A stretch of 64,000 nucleotides of DNA from NCBI RefSeq assembly GCF_029945685.1, contig NZ_JAQSDA010000025.1, forward strand, positions 62,001 to 126,000, given 5' to 3'. Origin of the DNA: Polaromonas sp. Lineage in GTDB: Bacteria > Pseudomonadota > Gammaproteobacteria > Burkholderiales > Burkholderiaceae_C. Positions 26,765 through 36,244 of this stretch are shown here, piece after piece; position 1 is the first letter of the stretch; the number at the start of each line of letters is the position of its first letter. The notes under the pieces were generated by a model. That model was not told the origin of the DNA, did not search any database, and saw nothing but the letters and a program-made list of their open reading frames with translations. The position numbers and the translations under genes were made by a program.

Positions 26765-27658
26765 ATGATCTGGCAAACCTCGCGCTTTCAAATTGACCTC
26801 GGGCAGCCCCGCGTGATGGGCATCGTCAATGTCACGCCTGACTCGTTTTCAGACGGCGGCAAATACTTCTCCGCGGACGGCGCGCAACGCGCCGCGTTTG
26901 CGCATTGCGAGCAGCTGGTCAGGGACGGCGCTGACCTGCTGGACATCGGCGGCGAATCGACCCGCCCCGGCGCACCACCGGTGCCGCTGGACGAAGAGCT
27001 GGCCCGCGTGTTGCCGGTGGTGCGCCATGCGGTCACCCTGGGTGTGCCGGTATCGGTGGACACCTACAAGCCTGAGGTCATGGCCGCCGTGCTGGACCTG
27101 GGGGCCGACATCATCAACGACATCTGGGCGCTGCGCCAGCCCGGTGCAGCCGCTGTCGTGGCAGCGCACCCCGCGTGTGGCGTCTGCCTGATGCACATGC
27201 ACCGTGAACCGCAGACCATGCAGGCCGCGCCCATGGAGGGCGACGTGGTGCCGCAGGTGCTGGATTTCCTGCTTCAGGCGGCGGTCGGGCTGCGCGCGCT
27301 GGGCGTGGCTGCCGGCCGCATTGTGCTGGACCCGGGCATCGGTTTTGGCAAGACCGTGGCGCAGAATTTTGCGTTGCTGGCGCGCCAGAGCGAGCTGCTT
27401 GCGGCTGGTTACCCGCTGCTGGCCGGCTGGTCGCGCAAGTCCTCGCTGGCGGCCGTCAGCAGCAACTCCCTGGCCCAGGTGGCGCAGCTCGACATTCTCG
27501 ACCGCATGGTGCCCAGCGTGACTGCCGCCGTGCTGGCTGCGGACCGCGGTGCGCGGGTCGTGCGTGTGCACGATGTCCGGGAAACCGTGCAGGCCCTGAA
27601 GGTCTGGCTGGCTGCCACGGCGCCACAGCCTACAGGCGGGCCGGTCGGCGCACCTTAG
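26765..27658 (+). CDS. folP: Dihydropteroate synthase
   Basis: Joins 6-hydroxymethyl-dihydropterin diphosphate and p-aminobenzoate in folate synthesis; target of sulfonamides. The 297-residue TIM barrel has [15 protein letters not shown] (first strand and loop 1), [13 protein letters not shown] (loop 2), [30 protein letters not shown] and GWSRKSSL. The ATG at 26765 is preferred, since the few upstream in-frame codons lie in the terminator. Followed by glmM 49 bp on, the same order as in E. coli. Confidence 0.96.
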   Translation: MIWQTSRFQIDLGQPRVMGIVNVTPDSFSDGGKYFSADGAQRAAFAHCEQLVRDGADLLDIGGESTRPGAPPVPLDEELARVLPVVRHAVTLGVPVSVDTYKPEVMAAVLDLGADIINDIWALRQPGAAAVVAAHPACGVCLMHMHREPQTMQAAPMEGDVVPQVLDFLLQAAVGLRALGVAAGRIVLDPGIGFGKTVAQNFALLARQSELLAAGYPLLAGWSRKSSLAAVSSNSLAQVAQLDILDRMVPSVTAAVLAADRGARVVRVHDVRETVQALKVWLAATAPQPTGGPVGAP

Positions 27659-27707
27659 AATTTCCCCCGGCATTGATCGACGCCATCACAACCAGAGACT
27701 CACCGCA

Positions 27708-29039
27708 ATGACAAGAAAATACTTCGGCACCGACGGCATTCGCGGCACGGTGGGCCAGGCGCCCATCACGCCCGATTTTGTGCTGCGCCTGGCGCATGCG
27801 GTCGGCCGCGTGCTGAAGAAGACCGAGGCCCGGCCCACCGTGCTGATCGGCAAGGACACCCGCATTTCCGGCTACATGCTCGAGAGTGCGCTGGAGTCGG
27901 GTTTCAACTCCGCGGGTGTTGATGTGGTGCTGCTCGGGCCCTTGCCGACTCCCGGCGTGGCCTACCTCACGCGCACGCAACGTGCCAGCCTGGGCGTGGT
28001 GATCAGTGCCAGCCACAACGCCTTTCCCGACAACGGCATCAAGTTTTTCAGCGCCCAGGGTGCCAAGCTGTCGGACGCCTGGGAAGAGGAAGTCGAAGCC
28101 GTGCTGGAACAGGCACCGGTGTGGGCAGACTCGCCCAACCTCGGCAAGACGCGCCGGCTCGACGACGCCGCCGGCCGCTACATCGAGTTCTGCAAAAGCA
28201 CCTTTGCCAATGACCTGACGCTCAAGGGCATGAAGATCGTCGTGGATGCGGCGCACGGTGCGGCCTACCACATTGCACCGGAAGTCTTTCATGAGCTCGG
28301 GGCTGAGGTCATTGCCATTGGCTGCGCGCCCGACGGCATGAACATCAACCACGAGGTCGGCGCGACCCATCCCGAGGCGCTGATCAAGGCCGTCAAGGCC
28401 TATGGGGCGGATTACGGCGTGGCGCTGGACGGCGACGCCGACCGGCTGCAACTGGTGGACGCCCAGGGCCGGCTTTTCAATGGCGACGAAGTGCTCTACC
28501 TGATGGTGGCCGAACGCCTGGCGCGCGGCGAAAAGGTGCCGGGCGCGGTCGGTACCCTGATGACCAACATGGCTGTCGAGGTGGCCCTGAAAGCCCGGGG
28601 CGTCGAGTTTGTACGCGCCAAGGTCGGCGACCGTTATGTGCTGGAAGAACTGGAGAAGCACGGCTGGCTGCTCGGCGGCGAAGGCTCCGGCCACCTGCTG
28701 GCGCTGGACAAACACAGCACCGGTGACGGCCTGATCAGCGCGCTGCAGGTCTTGCAGGCCTGCGTGCGCAGCGGCAAGACCTTGGCCCAGCTGTTGTCCG
28801 ATGTGACCCTGTTTCCGCAGACGCTGATCAACGTGCGGCTGCAGCCCGGCCAGGACTGGAAAAGCAGCGCGGCCCTGGCCGACATGAGCCGCAGCGTCGA
28901 AGCCGAGCTGGGTGACAGCGGCCGGCTGCTGATCCGCGCCAGCGGCACCGAGCCGCTGCTGCGCGTCATGGTAGAGGCGCGTGACGCCGCGCAGGCGCTG
29001 GCCTGCGCTGAACGCGTGGCCGACACCATCAGGCGCTGA
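27708..29039 (+). CDS. glmM: Phosphoglucosamine mutase
   Basis: Interconverts glucosamine 6-phosphate and 1-phosphate for UDP-GlcNAc, hence peptidoglycan and LPS. The 443-residue protein starts [14 protein letters not shown], has the phosphoserine loop [16 protein letters not shown] with active Ser102 as in E. coli, the metal loop [13 protein letters not shown] and the sugar/phosphate-binding [13 protein letters not shown]. Last gene of the rlmE-ftsH-folP-glmM series. Confidence 0.97.
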   Translation: MTRKYFGTDGIRGTVGQAPITPDFVLRLAHAVGRVLKKTEARPTVLIGKDTRISGYMLESALESGFNSAGVDVVLLGPLPTPGVAYLTRTQRASLGVVISASHNAFPDNGIKFFSAQGAKLSDAWEEEVEAVLEQAPVWADSPNLGKTRRLDDAAGRYIEFCKSTFANDLTLKGMKIVVDAAHGAAYHIAPEVFHELGAEVIAIGCAPDGMNINHEVGATHPEALIKAVKAYGADYGVALDGDADRLQLVDAQGRLFNGDEVLYLMVAERLARGEKVPGAVGTLMTNMAVEVALKARGVEFVRAKVGDRYVLEELEKHGWLLGGEGSGHLLALDKHSTGDGLISALQVLQACVRSGKTLAQLLSDVTLFPQTLINVRLQPGQDWKSSAALADMSRSVEAELGDSGRLLIRASGTEPLLRVMVEARDAAQALACAERVADTIRR

Positions 29040-29056
29040 CGCCGGCTTTCGGCAAT

Positions 29057-29112
29057 AAAAGTGCCTCTGGCCCAAGGTGGCCGGGCGCGGACAGCTATCA
29101 AAAGCAGAGCAT
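29057..29112 (+). repeat. ~55-bp repeat copy downstream of glmM
   Basis: AAAAGTGCCTCTGGCCC, GGCCGGGCGCGGACAGCTAT and AGCAGAGCA match the consensus. The inner CTGGCCC...GGCCGGG arms can form a hairpin, so it may end glmM transcription. Confidence 0.7.
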
Positions 29113-29233
29113 CCCGACCAGGATGATGGCTCTTCGTGCCGGGGTCTCTGGCGCATGGATTCATGACCTGGATCAAGTTTTTTCCGCGATGGATTGCGTA
29201 AGCTTGCGCATCACCCCTGCCGGAGCCTTGAAC

Positions 29234-29740
29234 ATGCCGAATCTTGAATGGTCTGACGCGCTGGCGTTAGACCTGCCCGCGATGGACGACACCCATCGGG
29301 AATTTGTCGAGCTGCTGGCGCAGGTGGAAAACGCCGCAGACCACGCGCTGCTGGCCCACTGGCGCGTCTTGCTGGACCACACCGATGAACATTTCAGCCG
29401 GGAAGACCGCTGGATGCAGGACACGCGGTTTTCATCGTCCAACTGCCACAGCGTGCAGCACAAGGTCGTGCTGCAGGTCATGCGAGAAGGCCTGGCCGGC
29501 GGCGAAACCGGCAACCTGAAGATGCTGCGCGACATGGCGCGTGAACTCGCGCTCTGGTTTCCCCAGCACGCCCAGACCATGGATGCCGCACTGGCCCTGC
29601 ACCTGCGCGGCATCGGTTACGACCCGGTCACGGGTGTGGTCGCCATGCCCGCGGCCTTGCCCAGGGACATGATTCACGGTTGCGGCGGTGCCAGCTGCAC
29701 CGATACCCAGGCGCCCGCAGCCACCGCCCGGGCGGCATGA
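29234..29740 (+). CDS. Bacteriohemerythrin-like oxygen-binding protein
   Basis: Four-helix-bundle hemerythrin-domain protein of 168 residues, expected to bind O2 at a di-iron centre. Likely iron ligands are His in MDDTHREFVELL, the H...E pair in HTDEHFSREDRWM, His in VQHKVVLQV and His in WFPQHAQTMD with the trailing Asp. The ATG at 29234 gives the usual start (LEWSDALALDLPAMDDTHREF). The C-terminal ~45 residues extend past the domain and include two cysteines (HGCGGASC), which is unusual. Its stop overlaps the YitT start (ATGA). Confidence 0.88.
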   Translation: MPNLEWSDALALDLPAMDDTHREFVELLAQVENAADHALLAHWRVLLDHTDEHFSREDRWMQDTRFSSSNCHSVQHKVVLQVMREGLAGGETGNLKMLRDMARELALWFPQHAQTMDAALALHLRGIGYDPVTGVVAMPAALPRDMIHGCGGASCTDTQAPAATARAA

Positions 29741-30369
29741 GCACCGCACCTGCCGTTGCGGCCGGCGCCATGGGCGTGCCGCGCCACCGCCTGCATGAGG
29801 ATGTGCAGGCCCTGACCACGGGCACCCTGTTTGTGGCGCTGGGCGTGGTCATGTTCGGTCACGCCGGCCTGTTGACGGGCGGCACGGCCGGCATCGCTTT
29901 TCTGATTCACTACGCCACCGGCCTGAGTTTCAGCCTCGCGTTTTTTATGGTGAACCTGCCCTTTTATTTCTTTGCCTGGCGGCGCATGGGGCTGGCCTTC
30001 ACCCTCAAGACCTTTGCGGCCGTGGGCCTGCTGTCGCTGTTCACCTGGGTCCTGCCGCAGGGGCTGGCCTTCGGCTACCTGTCACCCGCGCTGGCGGCGG
30101 TGCTCGGTGGCCTGCTCTGCGGCGCAGGCATGCTCATCGTGTTTCGCCATGGCGCCAGCCTGGGCGGCCTGAACATCGTGGTGCTTTATCTGCAGGATCG
30201 CCTGGGCTGGCGCGCCGGCAAGGTGCAGATGGCCATGGACGGCCTGATCGTGCTGGGTGCGCTGTGGGTCACCGACTGGCAGCGTGTCGCGCTGTCGGTG
30301 CTGGGCGCCGTCGTGCTGAACCTCGCGCTGGCCATCAACCACCGGCCCGGCCGCTACATGGCGATGTAG
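29737..30369 (+). CDS. YitT-family membrane protein
   Basis: Inner-membrane protein of 210 residues with five or six hydrophobic helices. It belongs to the YitT/YczE-type family by TLFVALGVVMFGHAGLLTGGTAGIAFLIHYATG, the PFYFFAWRRMG loop and LGGLNIVVLYLQDRLGWRAGKVQM, close to the family's conserved pattern. It lacks the soluble DUF2179 domain found in long members. Transport of a small solute is presumed but unproven. Start at 29737 overlaps the hemerythrin stop, so the pair is coupled. Confidence 0.83.
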   Translation: MSTAPAVAAGAMGVPRHRLHEDVQALTTGTLFVALGVVMFGHAGLLTGGTAGIAFLIHYATGLSFSLAFFMVNLPFYFFAWRRMGLAFTLKTFAAVGLLSLFTWVLPQGLAFGYLSPALAAVLGGLLCGAGMLIVFRHGASLGGLNIVVLYLQDRLGWRAGKVQMAMDGLIVLGALWVTDWQRVALSVLGAVVLNLALAINHRPGRYMAM

Positions 30370-30405
30370 CTGCTTTTCTTCAGGGCCGGGCCTCGGCCCC
30401 CGGAC

Positions 30406-30549
30406 TTATTTGCCGGCGCGTTTGGCGTCCTGGTCCATCTTGCCCATGAACAGCATGAAGAAAAACACGCCCATCCCAATCATGAAGGCAATGCCGATAA
30501 CGGTCATGATGCCGTAGTCGGTGGAAAACAGGTCAGTCAACAATTTCAT
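30406..30549 (-). CDS. Small membrane protein, DUF3149 family
   Basis: A 47-residue protein, MKLLTDLFSTDYGIMTVIGI then AFMIGMGVFFFMLFMGKMDQ and a basic end. It has one transmembrane helix (about 14-36) and the LFSTDYG and MIGMG patterns of DUF3149, a family of tiny betaproteobacterial/gammaproteobacterial membrane proteins of unknown role. A good ribosome site (AAGGAG) lies just before the ATG at 30549. The upstream region has an FNR-type half-perfect site, hinting at oxygen-dependent expression. Confidence 0.82.
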   Translation of the reverse strand: MKLLTDLFSTDYGIMTVIGIAFMIGMGVFFFMLFMGKMDQDAKRAGK

Positions 30550-30603
30550 GATGGTCGCTCCTTGGTAGTGTTGCCACTATGGCCTGTCTGCCTGAAAGAC
30601 ATA

Positions 30604-30617
30604 CTGACGCAAGTCAA
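30604..30617 (-). promoter_or_regulatory. FNR/Anr-like box before the DUF3149 gene
   Basis: On the minus strand TTGACTTGCGTCAG matches TTGAC-N4-GTCAA at nine of ten conserved positions. A CATAGT at 30576-30581 is a possible -10 box and would place the box centre about 41.5 bases before the transcription start, the class II activator position. Confidence 0.4.
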
Positions 30618-30739
30618 CAATATGTGCCTGAAGCCGCCCTCCAGGCCTGGGACCTGTGTGGAACTGTACAAGATTCAGGCCTGCAGCCCAATGAATACGT
30701 ACGCCGGATGCTACTGAAAACGAAGCATGACCGGCTCGC

Positions 30740-32188
30740 TCAGGGCGACGGCTCCGCCTGCCAGCCGCCACCGAGCGACTGGATCAGCGCCACAGCGGTC
30801 GTCTGGCGGTCTGCCATGGCCTGCACCAGTGCGCGGCGCGCGCTCAGCGCGGTGGCCTGTGCTGAAATGACTTCGGTATAGCCCACCAGGCCGCTGCGGT
30901 AGCGGTTGAGCACCTGCTGCTCGACCTGGTCGGCCGATGCGGAGGCCTGCCGGCGCAGTTCCTGCTGCCTCAAGAGCACGCGGGTGGCGGCCAGCTGGTC
31001 CTCGACATCCTGGAAGGCGGCCAGCACGGTCTGCCGGTAACGCGCCACGGTTTGTGCATGGGCCGCCTCGCTGCCGTCCACGCGGGCGCTGGTGGCTCCG
31101 GCATTGAACAGCACCTGCGCAGCCGACAGGCCCAGCGACCAGGCCATGCTGGACGCGCTGAACAGGTCCGCCACGCGGCTCGCGCCCAGGCCATAGGAGG
31201 CGCTCAGGGACAGTTTGGGGTAATAGGCGCTTTTGGCGATGCCGATCTGCTCATTGGCAGCGGCCACGCGGCGTTCGGCTGCGGCGATGTCTGGCCGACG
31301 CTGCAACAGCGTCGACGGCACACCCACCGGCACCTCAGGCACCGAAGGTTTCCACGCCGCACGGGCGAGCGAGAAATTGCCCGGGGCCTCACCGACCAGC
31401 ACCGCGATCGCATGCTCCAGTTGCGCGCGCTGCCGCCCCAGGCCGGCATCGTCTGCCTGGGCGTTGGCGAGCTGGGTTTGCGCCTGCAGCACATCGGTTT
31501 TTCCGACAATGCCGGCGTTGTAGCGGTTCTGGGCAATTTCCAGTGCGCGTCGGTAGCCGGTGAGGGTGTCCTCGAGCAGGCCCTTTTGCGCGTCCAGCTG
31601 GCGCAGCGAAAAGTAGTTGATGGCCAGTTCGCCTTGCGCAGACAGTCTGGCCGAGGCCAGATCAGCCGCGCTGGCCTGGGCGCCCGCGCTGGCGCCCTCG
31701 ACCGCACGGCCGAGACGGCCCCAGACGTCGGGCTCCCAGCTGCCGCCTATGCTGAGCTGGTAGTTGTTGCTGGTGCGTCCGCCCGTACCGCCTGCCGTGT
31801 TTGTGCTGGTACTGCTGCTGCCATCGCTGCCGGAGCGGGTGGCGCCGCTGCCCAGCGTGACCGCCGGAAAGAGGGACGCGCGTTGCTCGCGCACCAGCGC
31901 ACGGGCCTGGGCGTAGCCGGCCACTGCGGCCGCCACATTCTGGTTGGACACCTCCACCCGCGCGGCCAGCTGGTCAAGCACCGGGTCGCCGAACAGTGAC
32001 CACCAGGGGCCACGTTCCAGTGCATCGGCCGGCGCCGCGGGCACCCAGCCTTCGGCCTCCTTGTAACTGCCGACCTCGGGTGTGAGCGGCCGCTGGTAGG
32101 TGGGGCCGACAGCGCAGCCGCCGAGCAGAACGACAAGCGCGGCGGCGATGGGGTAAAGCGTGAATCTGGATCGCATGGCAGGCCTCAT
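30740..32188 (-). CDS. Outer-membrane efflux lipoprotein (OprM/NodT-type)
   Basis: TolC-like outer-membrane channel of 482 residues that completes the RND pump encoded upstream. It has a lipoprotein signal with lipobox LLGGC (Cys near residue 25), then CAVGPTYQRP as in OprM homologues, two repeated TolC domains with long helices, and a C-terminal AQATALSARRALVQAMADRQ. Its ATG at 32188 overlaps the stop of the upstream RND gene (ATGA), so it is the last gene of the operon. A serine/threonine/glycine-rich insertion lies near residue 130. Confidence 0.92.
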   Translation of the reverse strand: MRPAMRSRFTLYPIAAALVVLLGGCAVGPTYQRPLTPEVGSYKEAEGWVPAAPADALERGPWWSLFGDPVLDQLAARVEVSNQNVAAAVAGYAQARALVREQRASLFPAVTLGSGATRSGSDGSSSTSTNTAGGTGGRTSNNYQLSIGGSWEPDVWGRLGRAVEGASAGAQASAADLASARLSAQGELAINYFSLRQLDAQKGLLEDTLTGYRRALEIAQNRYNAGIVGKTDVLQAQTQLANAQADDAGLGRQRAQLEHAIAVLVGEAPGNFSLARAAWKPSVPEVPVGVPSTLLQRRPDIAAAERRVAAANEQIGIAKSAYYPKLSLSASYGLGASRVADLFSASSMAWSLGLSAAQVLFNAGATSARVDGSEAAHAQTVARYRQTVLAAFQDVEDQLAATRVLLRQQELRRQASASADQVEQQVLNRYRSGLVGYTEVISAQATALSARRALVQAMADRQTTAVALIQSLGGGWQAEPSP

Positions 32189-35100
32189 AACAGTTGCAGC
32201 GGCGCACCGGGCGGTGGCACGCCGGCATCGTCGGGGTGACGGCTCAGGTGGCGCTCGGACGGGCTGCGGCGGCGCAGCTTGTCGAGCAGGATGTAGACCA
32301 CCGGCGTGGTGAGCAGCGTGAGCAACTGGCTGGCAATCAGGCCGCCGATGATGGAAATGCCCAGCGGCCGCCGCAGCTCGGCACCTTCGCCGAAACCGAT
32401 GGCCAGCGGCAGCGCGCCCAGGATGGCGGCCAGCGTGGTCATCAGGATGGGCCGGAAGCGCAGCAGGCAGGCCTCGCGCACCGCGTCGATGGCCGACAGG
32501 CCGCGCGAGCGCTCGGCCTCGATCGCAAAGTCAATGATCAGGATGGCATTTTTCTTGACGATGCCGATCAGCAGAAAGACGCCGATCAGCGCAATGATGG
32601 AAAACTCCATCTTGAACAGCATCAGCGCCAGCACCGCCCCCACGCCGGCCGAGGGCAGGGTGGACAGCACCGTGACTGGGTGCACCAGGCTTTCGTACAG
32701 GATGCCCAGCACGATGTAGATCACGATCAGCGCCGCCAGGATCAGCAGCGGCTGCTCGTTTTGCGACTGCTGCGCGCTGAGCGCAGTCCCTGAAAAACTG
32801 CCACGCACGTTGGTGGGCAGGCGGATCTCGGCTTCAGCCTGCTTGACGGCATCCTGGGCCTGGCTGAGCGGGATCCCCTCGGCCAGGTTGAAGGACACCG
32901 TGGTCGACAGCTCGCCGTCTTCGTGGCTGATCGACGCCGCCGTCGGGTTTTCGCTGAAGCTCGCAATCGCCGAGAGCGGCACCATGGTGGTCACCGCTGC
33001 GCTCAGCGCCTGGCCCGACGATGGGTCGCGCAGCGCCGGATTGACGACGCTGGTGCTGGCAGCCGGGGTTGCGGCTGCGAGTGTCGTGCCGCCACCACCT
33101 TTGGCGGGAACATAAATGTCCTTCAGCGATTCCGGGCTCTGGATGTAACGCGGCGCCACGCCCATGATGACCTTGTACTGGTTCAGGTCGGCATAAATCG
33201 TGGCGACCTGGCGCTGGCCGAAGCCGTTGTACAGCGCGTTGTCCACATCGCGCGAGTTGATGCCCAGTCGCGCGGCGCTGTCCTTGTCCACGGTGACCAT
33301 GGTCTCCACGCCGTTTTCCTGCTGGTCGGTGTCCACGTCGGTCAGCGCCGGCTGCAGCTTCATCTGCTCGGCCAGGCGTGTGGCCCAGACCTTCAGGTCG
33401 GCGGCATTGTCGCTCTTGAGGGTGTACTGGTAGGTGGAGTTGCTGGCCCGTCCGCCGCCGCGCAGGTCCTGCACCGGGTTGAGGAAGATGCTGATGCCGG
33501 TGATCTGCGCCAGTTGCGGACGCAGCCGGGTGATCACCGCCTGGCCCTTGTCCGTGCGCTGGCTCACCGGCTTGAGATTGATGAACATGAAGCCGCCGCC
33601 GGCGCGCGAGCCGCCGGTAAAACCGACCACGGTATCGACCGCCGGGTCGGCGCGGATGATGTCCACGATGGCCTTGAGCTTGGTCTGCATGGCCTGGAAG
33701 GAAATGCTGCGGTCCGCGCGTATGCCGCCACTGATCTGCCCGCTGTCCTGCTGCGGGAAGTAGCCCTTGGGAATGGCGACGAACAGGTAGACATTGAGTG
33801 CAATGACCGCCAGCAGGCTCAGCATCACAATCACGCGGCTGGCCAGTGCCCAGTCGAGGCTGATCTCGTAGCCGCGGTGCAGGCGCCTGAAGGCCGCCTC
33901 GAACCAGCGCGCCACCCGCCCCGGCGGCTTGGTGTGGGCGTCGGGCTTGAGCAACCAGGCGCACATCATGGGGGTGGTGGTCAGCGAGATCAGCAGCGAG
34001 ATCAGCACTGCGGCCGACAGCGTGACCGCAAACTCGCGGAACAGCCGGCCGGTTTGCCCACCCATGAAGAGCAGGGGAATGAACACCGCCACCAGCGACA
34101 GGCTGATGGACAGCACGGTGAAGCCGACCTCGCGCGCGCCGAGCAGCGCGGCCTGGAAACGGTCCATGCCGGCCTCGATGTGCCGGCTGGTGTTTTCCAG
34201 CACCACGATGGCGTCGTCCACCACGAAGCCGGTGGCCACGGTGAGCGCCATCAGGCTCAGGTTGTTCAGGCTGAAGCCCAGGAAATACATCACGCCGAAG
34301 GTGCCCAGCAGCGAGACCGCGGTGGCGACGGCGGGAATCACGGTAGCGCGCGCGCTGCGCAAGAAGGCGCTCACCACCAGCACCACCAGTGCGATCGAGA
34401 TCAGCAGCGTGATCTCGATCTCCTTGAGCGAGGCTCGTATCGAATTGGTGCGGTCCGACGCGACGTGCAGCACCACGTCCTGCGGCAGCTGGGCCTGCAG
34501 CTCGGGCAGCAGGGCGCGCACGCCGTCCACCGTGGCGATCACGTTGGCATCGGGCTGGCGCGTCACCAGCACGATCACGGCCGGCTCGCCATTGAACAGG
34601 CCCAGCGTGTTGACGTTCTCCACGCCATCGACCACCTCGGCCACGTCGCGCAGGCGGATCGCCGCATTGTTGCGCCAGGCCACCACGAGGTCGCGGTAGT
34701 CGGCCGCCTTGCGCCCGCCGCTGGCGGTGCTTGCTCCGGAATAGATCTGCAGGCGCTGGCCGTTGCCTTCAATCGCGCCCTTGGGTCGATTCGCGTTGGA
34801 CGCCTGCAGGGCGGCGCGCACGTCTTCCATGCTGACGCCGTAGCGGTTCAGTGCAAACGGCAGCAGGTCCACCCGCACGGCCGGCAGGGAACCACCGCCA
34901 AGCTCGACGTCGCCGACGCCCTGCACCTGGGCGATTTTCTGCTGCACGAGGTTGGAGACCTCGTCGTAAATCTGGCCAGGTGCGCGGGTTCTGGAGGTCA
35001 GCGCCAGGATGATGACGGGCGCCGCGGCCGGGTTCGCCTTGCGGTAGGTCGGGTTGCTGCGCAAAGTGGCGGGCAGGTCCGCGCGCGAGGCATTGATGGC

Positions 35101-35430
35101 GGCCTGCACCTCGCGCGCGGCCGCATCGATCTTGCGGTTCAGGTCGAACTGCAGGCTGATACGGGTCGAGCCGTTGCTGCTGTTGGACGTCATTTCGTTG
35201 ACGCCGGCGATCGTGCCCAGACGCCGCTCCAGCGGTGTCGCCACACTGCTGGCCATGGTGGACGGGCTGGCGCCGGGCAGCGAGGCGCTGACCGAAATCG
35301 TCGGGAAATCAACCTGCGGTAGGGGCGACACCGGCAGCACGAAAAACGCACCCATGCCGGCCAGGGCCAGGCCTATGGTCAGCAGCACTGTGGCGACTGG
35401 GCGGCGGACGAAGGGTTCGGAGAGGTTCAT
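32185..35430 (-). CDS. mdtC: RND efflux transporter, MdtC-type
   Basis: Inner-membrane resistance-nodulation-division pump of 1081 residues using the proton gradient. The protein begins MNLSEPFVRRPVATVLLTIG, and shows [19 protein letters not shown] in the TM4 region with the proton-relay acidic pair, and two large periplasmic loops. Pump pairs of the MdtBC/MuxBC type work as a heteromultimer, and sequence plus order place this as the C subunit. The ATG at 35430 follows GGCGGAC; the upstream in-frame extension belongs to intergenic repeats. An 814-bp spacer with a big palindrome separates it from mdtB. Confidence 0.92.
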   Translation of the reverse strand: MNLSEPFVRRPVATVLLTIGLALAGMGAFFVLPVSPLPQVDFPTISVSASLPGASPSTMASSVATPLERRLGTIAGVNEMTSNSSNGSTRISLQFDLNRKIDAAAREVQAAINASRADLPATLRSNPTYRKANPAAAPVIILALTSRTRAPGQIYDEVSNLVQQKIAQVQGVGDVELGGGSLPAVRVDLLPFALNRYGVSMEDVRAALQASNANRPKGAIEGNGQRLQIYSGASTASGGRKAADYRDLVVAWRNNAAIRLRDVAEVVDGVENVNTLGLFNGEPAVIVLVTRQPDANVIATVDGVRALLPELQAQLPQDVVLHVASDRTNSIRASLKEIEITLLISIALVVLVVSAFLRSARATVIPAVATAVSLLGTFGVMYFLGFSLNNLSLMALTVATGFVVDDAIVVLENTSRHIEAGMDRFQAALLGAREVGFTVLSISLSLVAVFIPLLFMGGQTGRLFREFAVTLSAAVLISLLISLTTTPMMCAWLLKPDAHTKPPGRVARWFEAAFRRLHRGYEISLDWALASRVIVMLSLLAVIALNVYLFVAIPKGYFPQQDSGQISGGIRADRSISFQAMQTKLKAIVDIIRADPAVDTVVGFTGGSRAGGGFMFINLKPVSQRTDKGQAVITRLRPQLAQITGISIFLNPVQDLRGGGRASNSTYQYTLKSDNAADLKVWATRLAEQMKLQPALTDVDTDQQENGVETMVTVDKDSAARLGINSRDVDNALYNGFGQRQVATIYADLNQYKVIMGVAPRYIQSPESLKDIYVPAKGGGGTTLAAATPAASTSVVNPALRDPSSGQALSAAVTTMVPLSAIASFSENPTAASISHEDGELSTTVSFNLAEGIPLSQAQDAVKQAEAEIRLPTNVRGSFSGTALSAQQSQNEQPLLILAALIVIYIVLGILYESLVHPVTVLSTLPSAGVGAVLALMLFKMEFSIIALIGVFLLIGIVKKNAILIIDFAIEAERSRGLSAIDAVREACLLRFRPILMTTLAAILGALPLAIGFGEGAELRRPLGISIIGGLIASQLLTLLTTPVVYILLDKLRRRSPSERHLSRHPDDAGVPPPGAPLQLL

Positions 35431-35511
35431 TTGTCCGCCTCCGTTGCGTCGGAGGCGGTTTGCCGCTTTACGCATGGTGCTTCAGCCGCTTGGCCGGGAG
35501 GTGTCCCTTCA

Positions 35512-36179
35512 ACCGTTCGGGCTGAGCCTGTCGAAGCCGTCTCTTGATTCCACGGGCGGTGGTTCGCCAGCAAGCCGGGGGTTGCCCGGCGGCAAGTAAC
35601 TTTCTTTTGCGTCGCCAAAAGAAAGTCACCAAAGAAAAGGCGACCCGACAGTCTGGGTCCCTCCGCTTCGCTGCGGGCAACCTGCGGTGCTCGGCAAAAG
35701 CGGGGTCTCGCTCGAACTCGCCTTCGGCTCAGACAATCGCGAGCCCTGATCCGCTTTTGCCTGCGCTCCTCGGCCCAGCCTAACGGGTGGGGGAATGAAT
35801 TCGGGTGCGGGTGCGGGGAGGCGAGGACGCGCAAAGCGCGCCCTCGCTGGAGCCCGATTCCGGTCCCGAATCCGGCTCCGCTTCCGATCCCGTCCCCACC
35901 GCCCTTCTGGCTGCGCCGAGGAGCGGAGGGCCAGACGGACAAGGGCGGGCGATTGTCTGAGCGAAGCGAGTTCGAGCCCGGCCCCGGCTGGACCGAGCAC
36001 CGCAGGTTGCCCCGTAGCGAAGCGAAGGGGTCGCAGACAGCAGGGTCGCCTTTTCTTTTGCTTACTTTTCTTTTGGCGACGCAAAAGAAAAGTGAGTTGC
36101 CGCCGGGCAACCCCCGGCTAGTGGGCACACCTCCAACGCGGGAAGGGAAGGCGGCTTCGACAGGCTCTGCCCGAACGGT
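35512..36179. repeat. 668-bp nested palindromic element between mdtB and mdtC
   Basis: The outer arms ACCGTTCGGGCTGAGCCTGT...GAAGCCG (35512-35539) and its inverse at 36152-36179 differ at one of 28 positions. Inside them, arms of about 200 bp starting AGCCGGGGGTTGCCCGGCGG (35573) and ending at about 36119 pair with each other (shared TTTCTTTTGCGTCGCCAAAA, CAACCTGCGGTGCTCGG, CTCAGACAATCGC), and each arm carries its own small hairpin. The whole spacer 35431-36244 contains no credible gene. Confidence 0.88.
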
Positions 36180-36244
36180 GGTGGTCTTCGAGCATGGTTC
36201 CCGGATCAAGTCAGGGATGACAGCCCGCGGAAGGAGGAGGGCGT

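Noticed and set aside
24797-26791. 664-codon minus-strand frame opposite ftsH
   Set aside because: FtsH on the plus strand is certain; this is a shadow of its codon usage.
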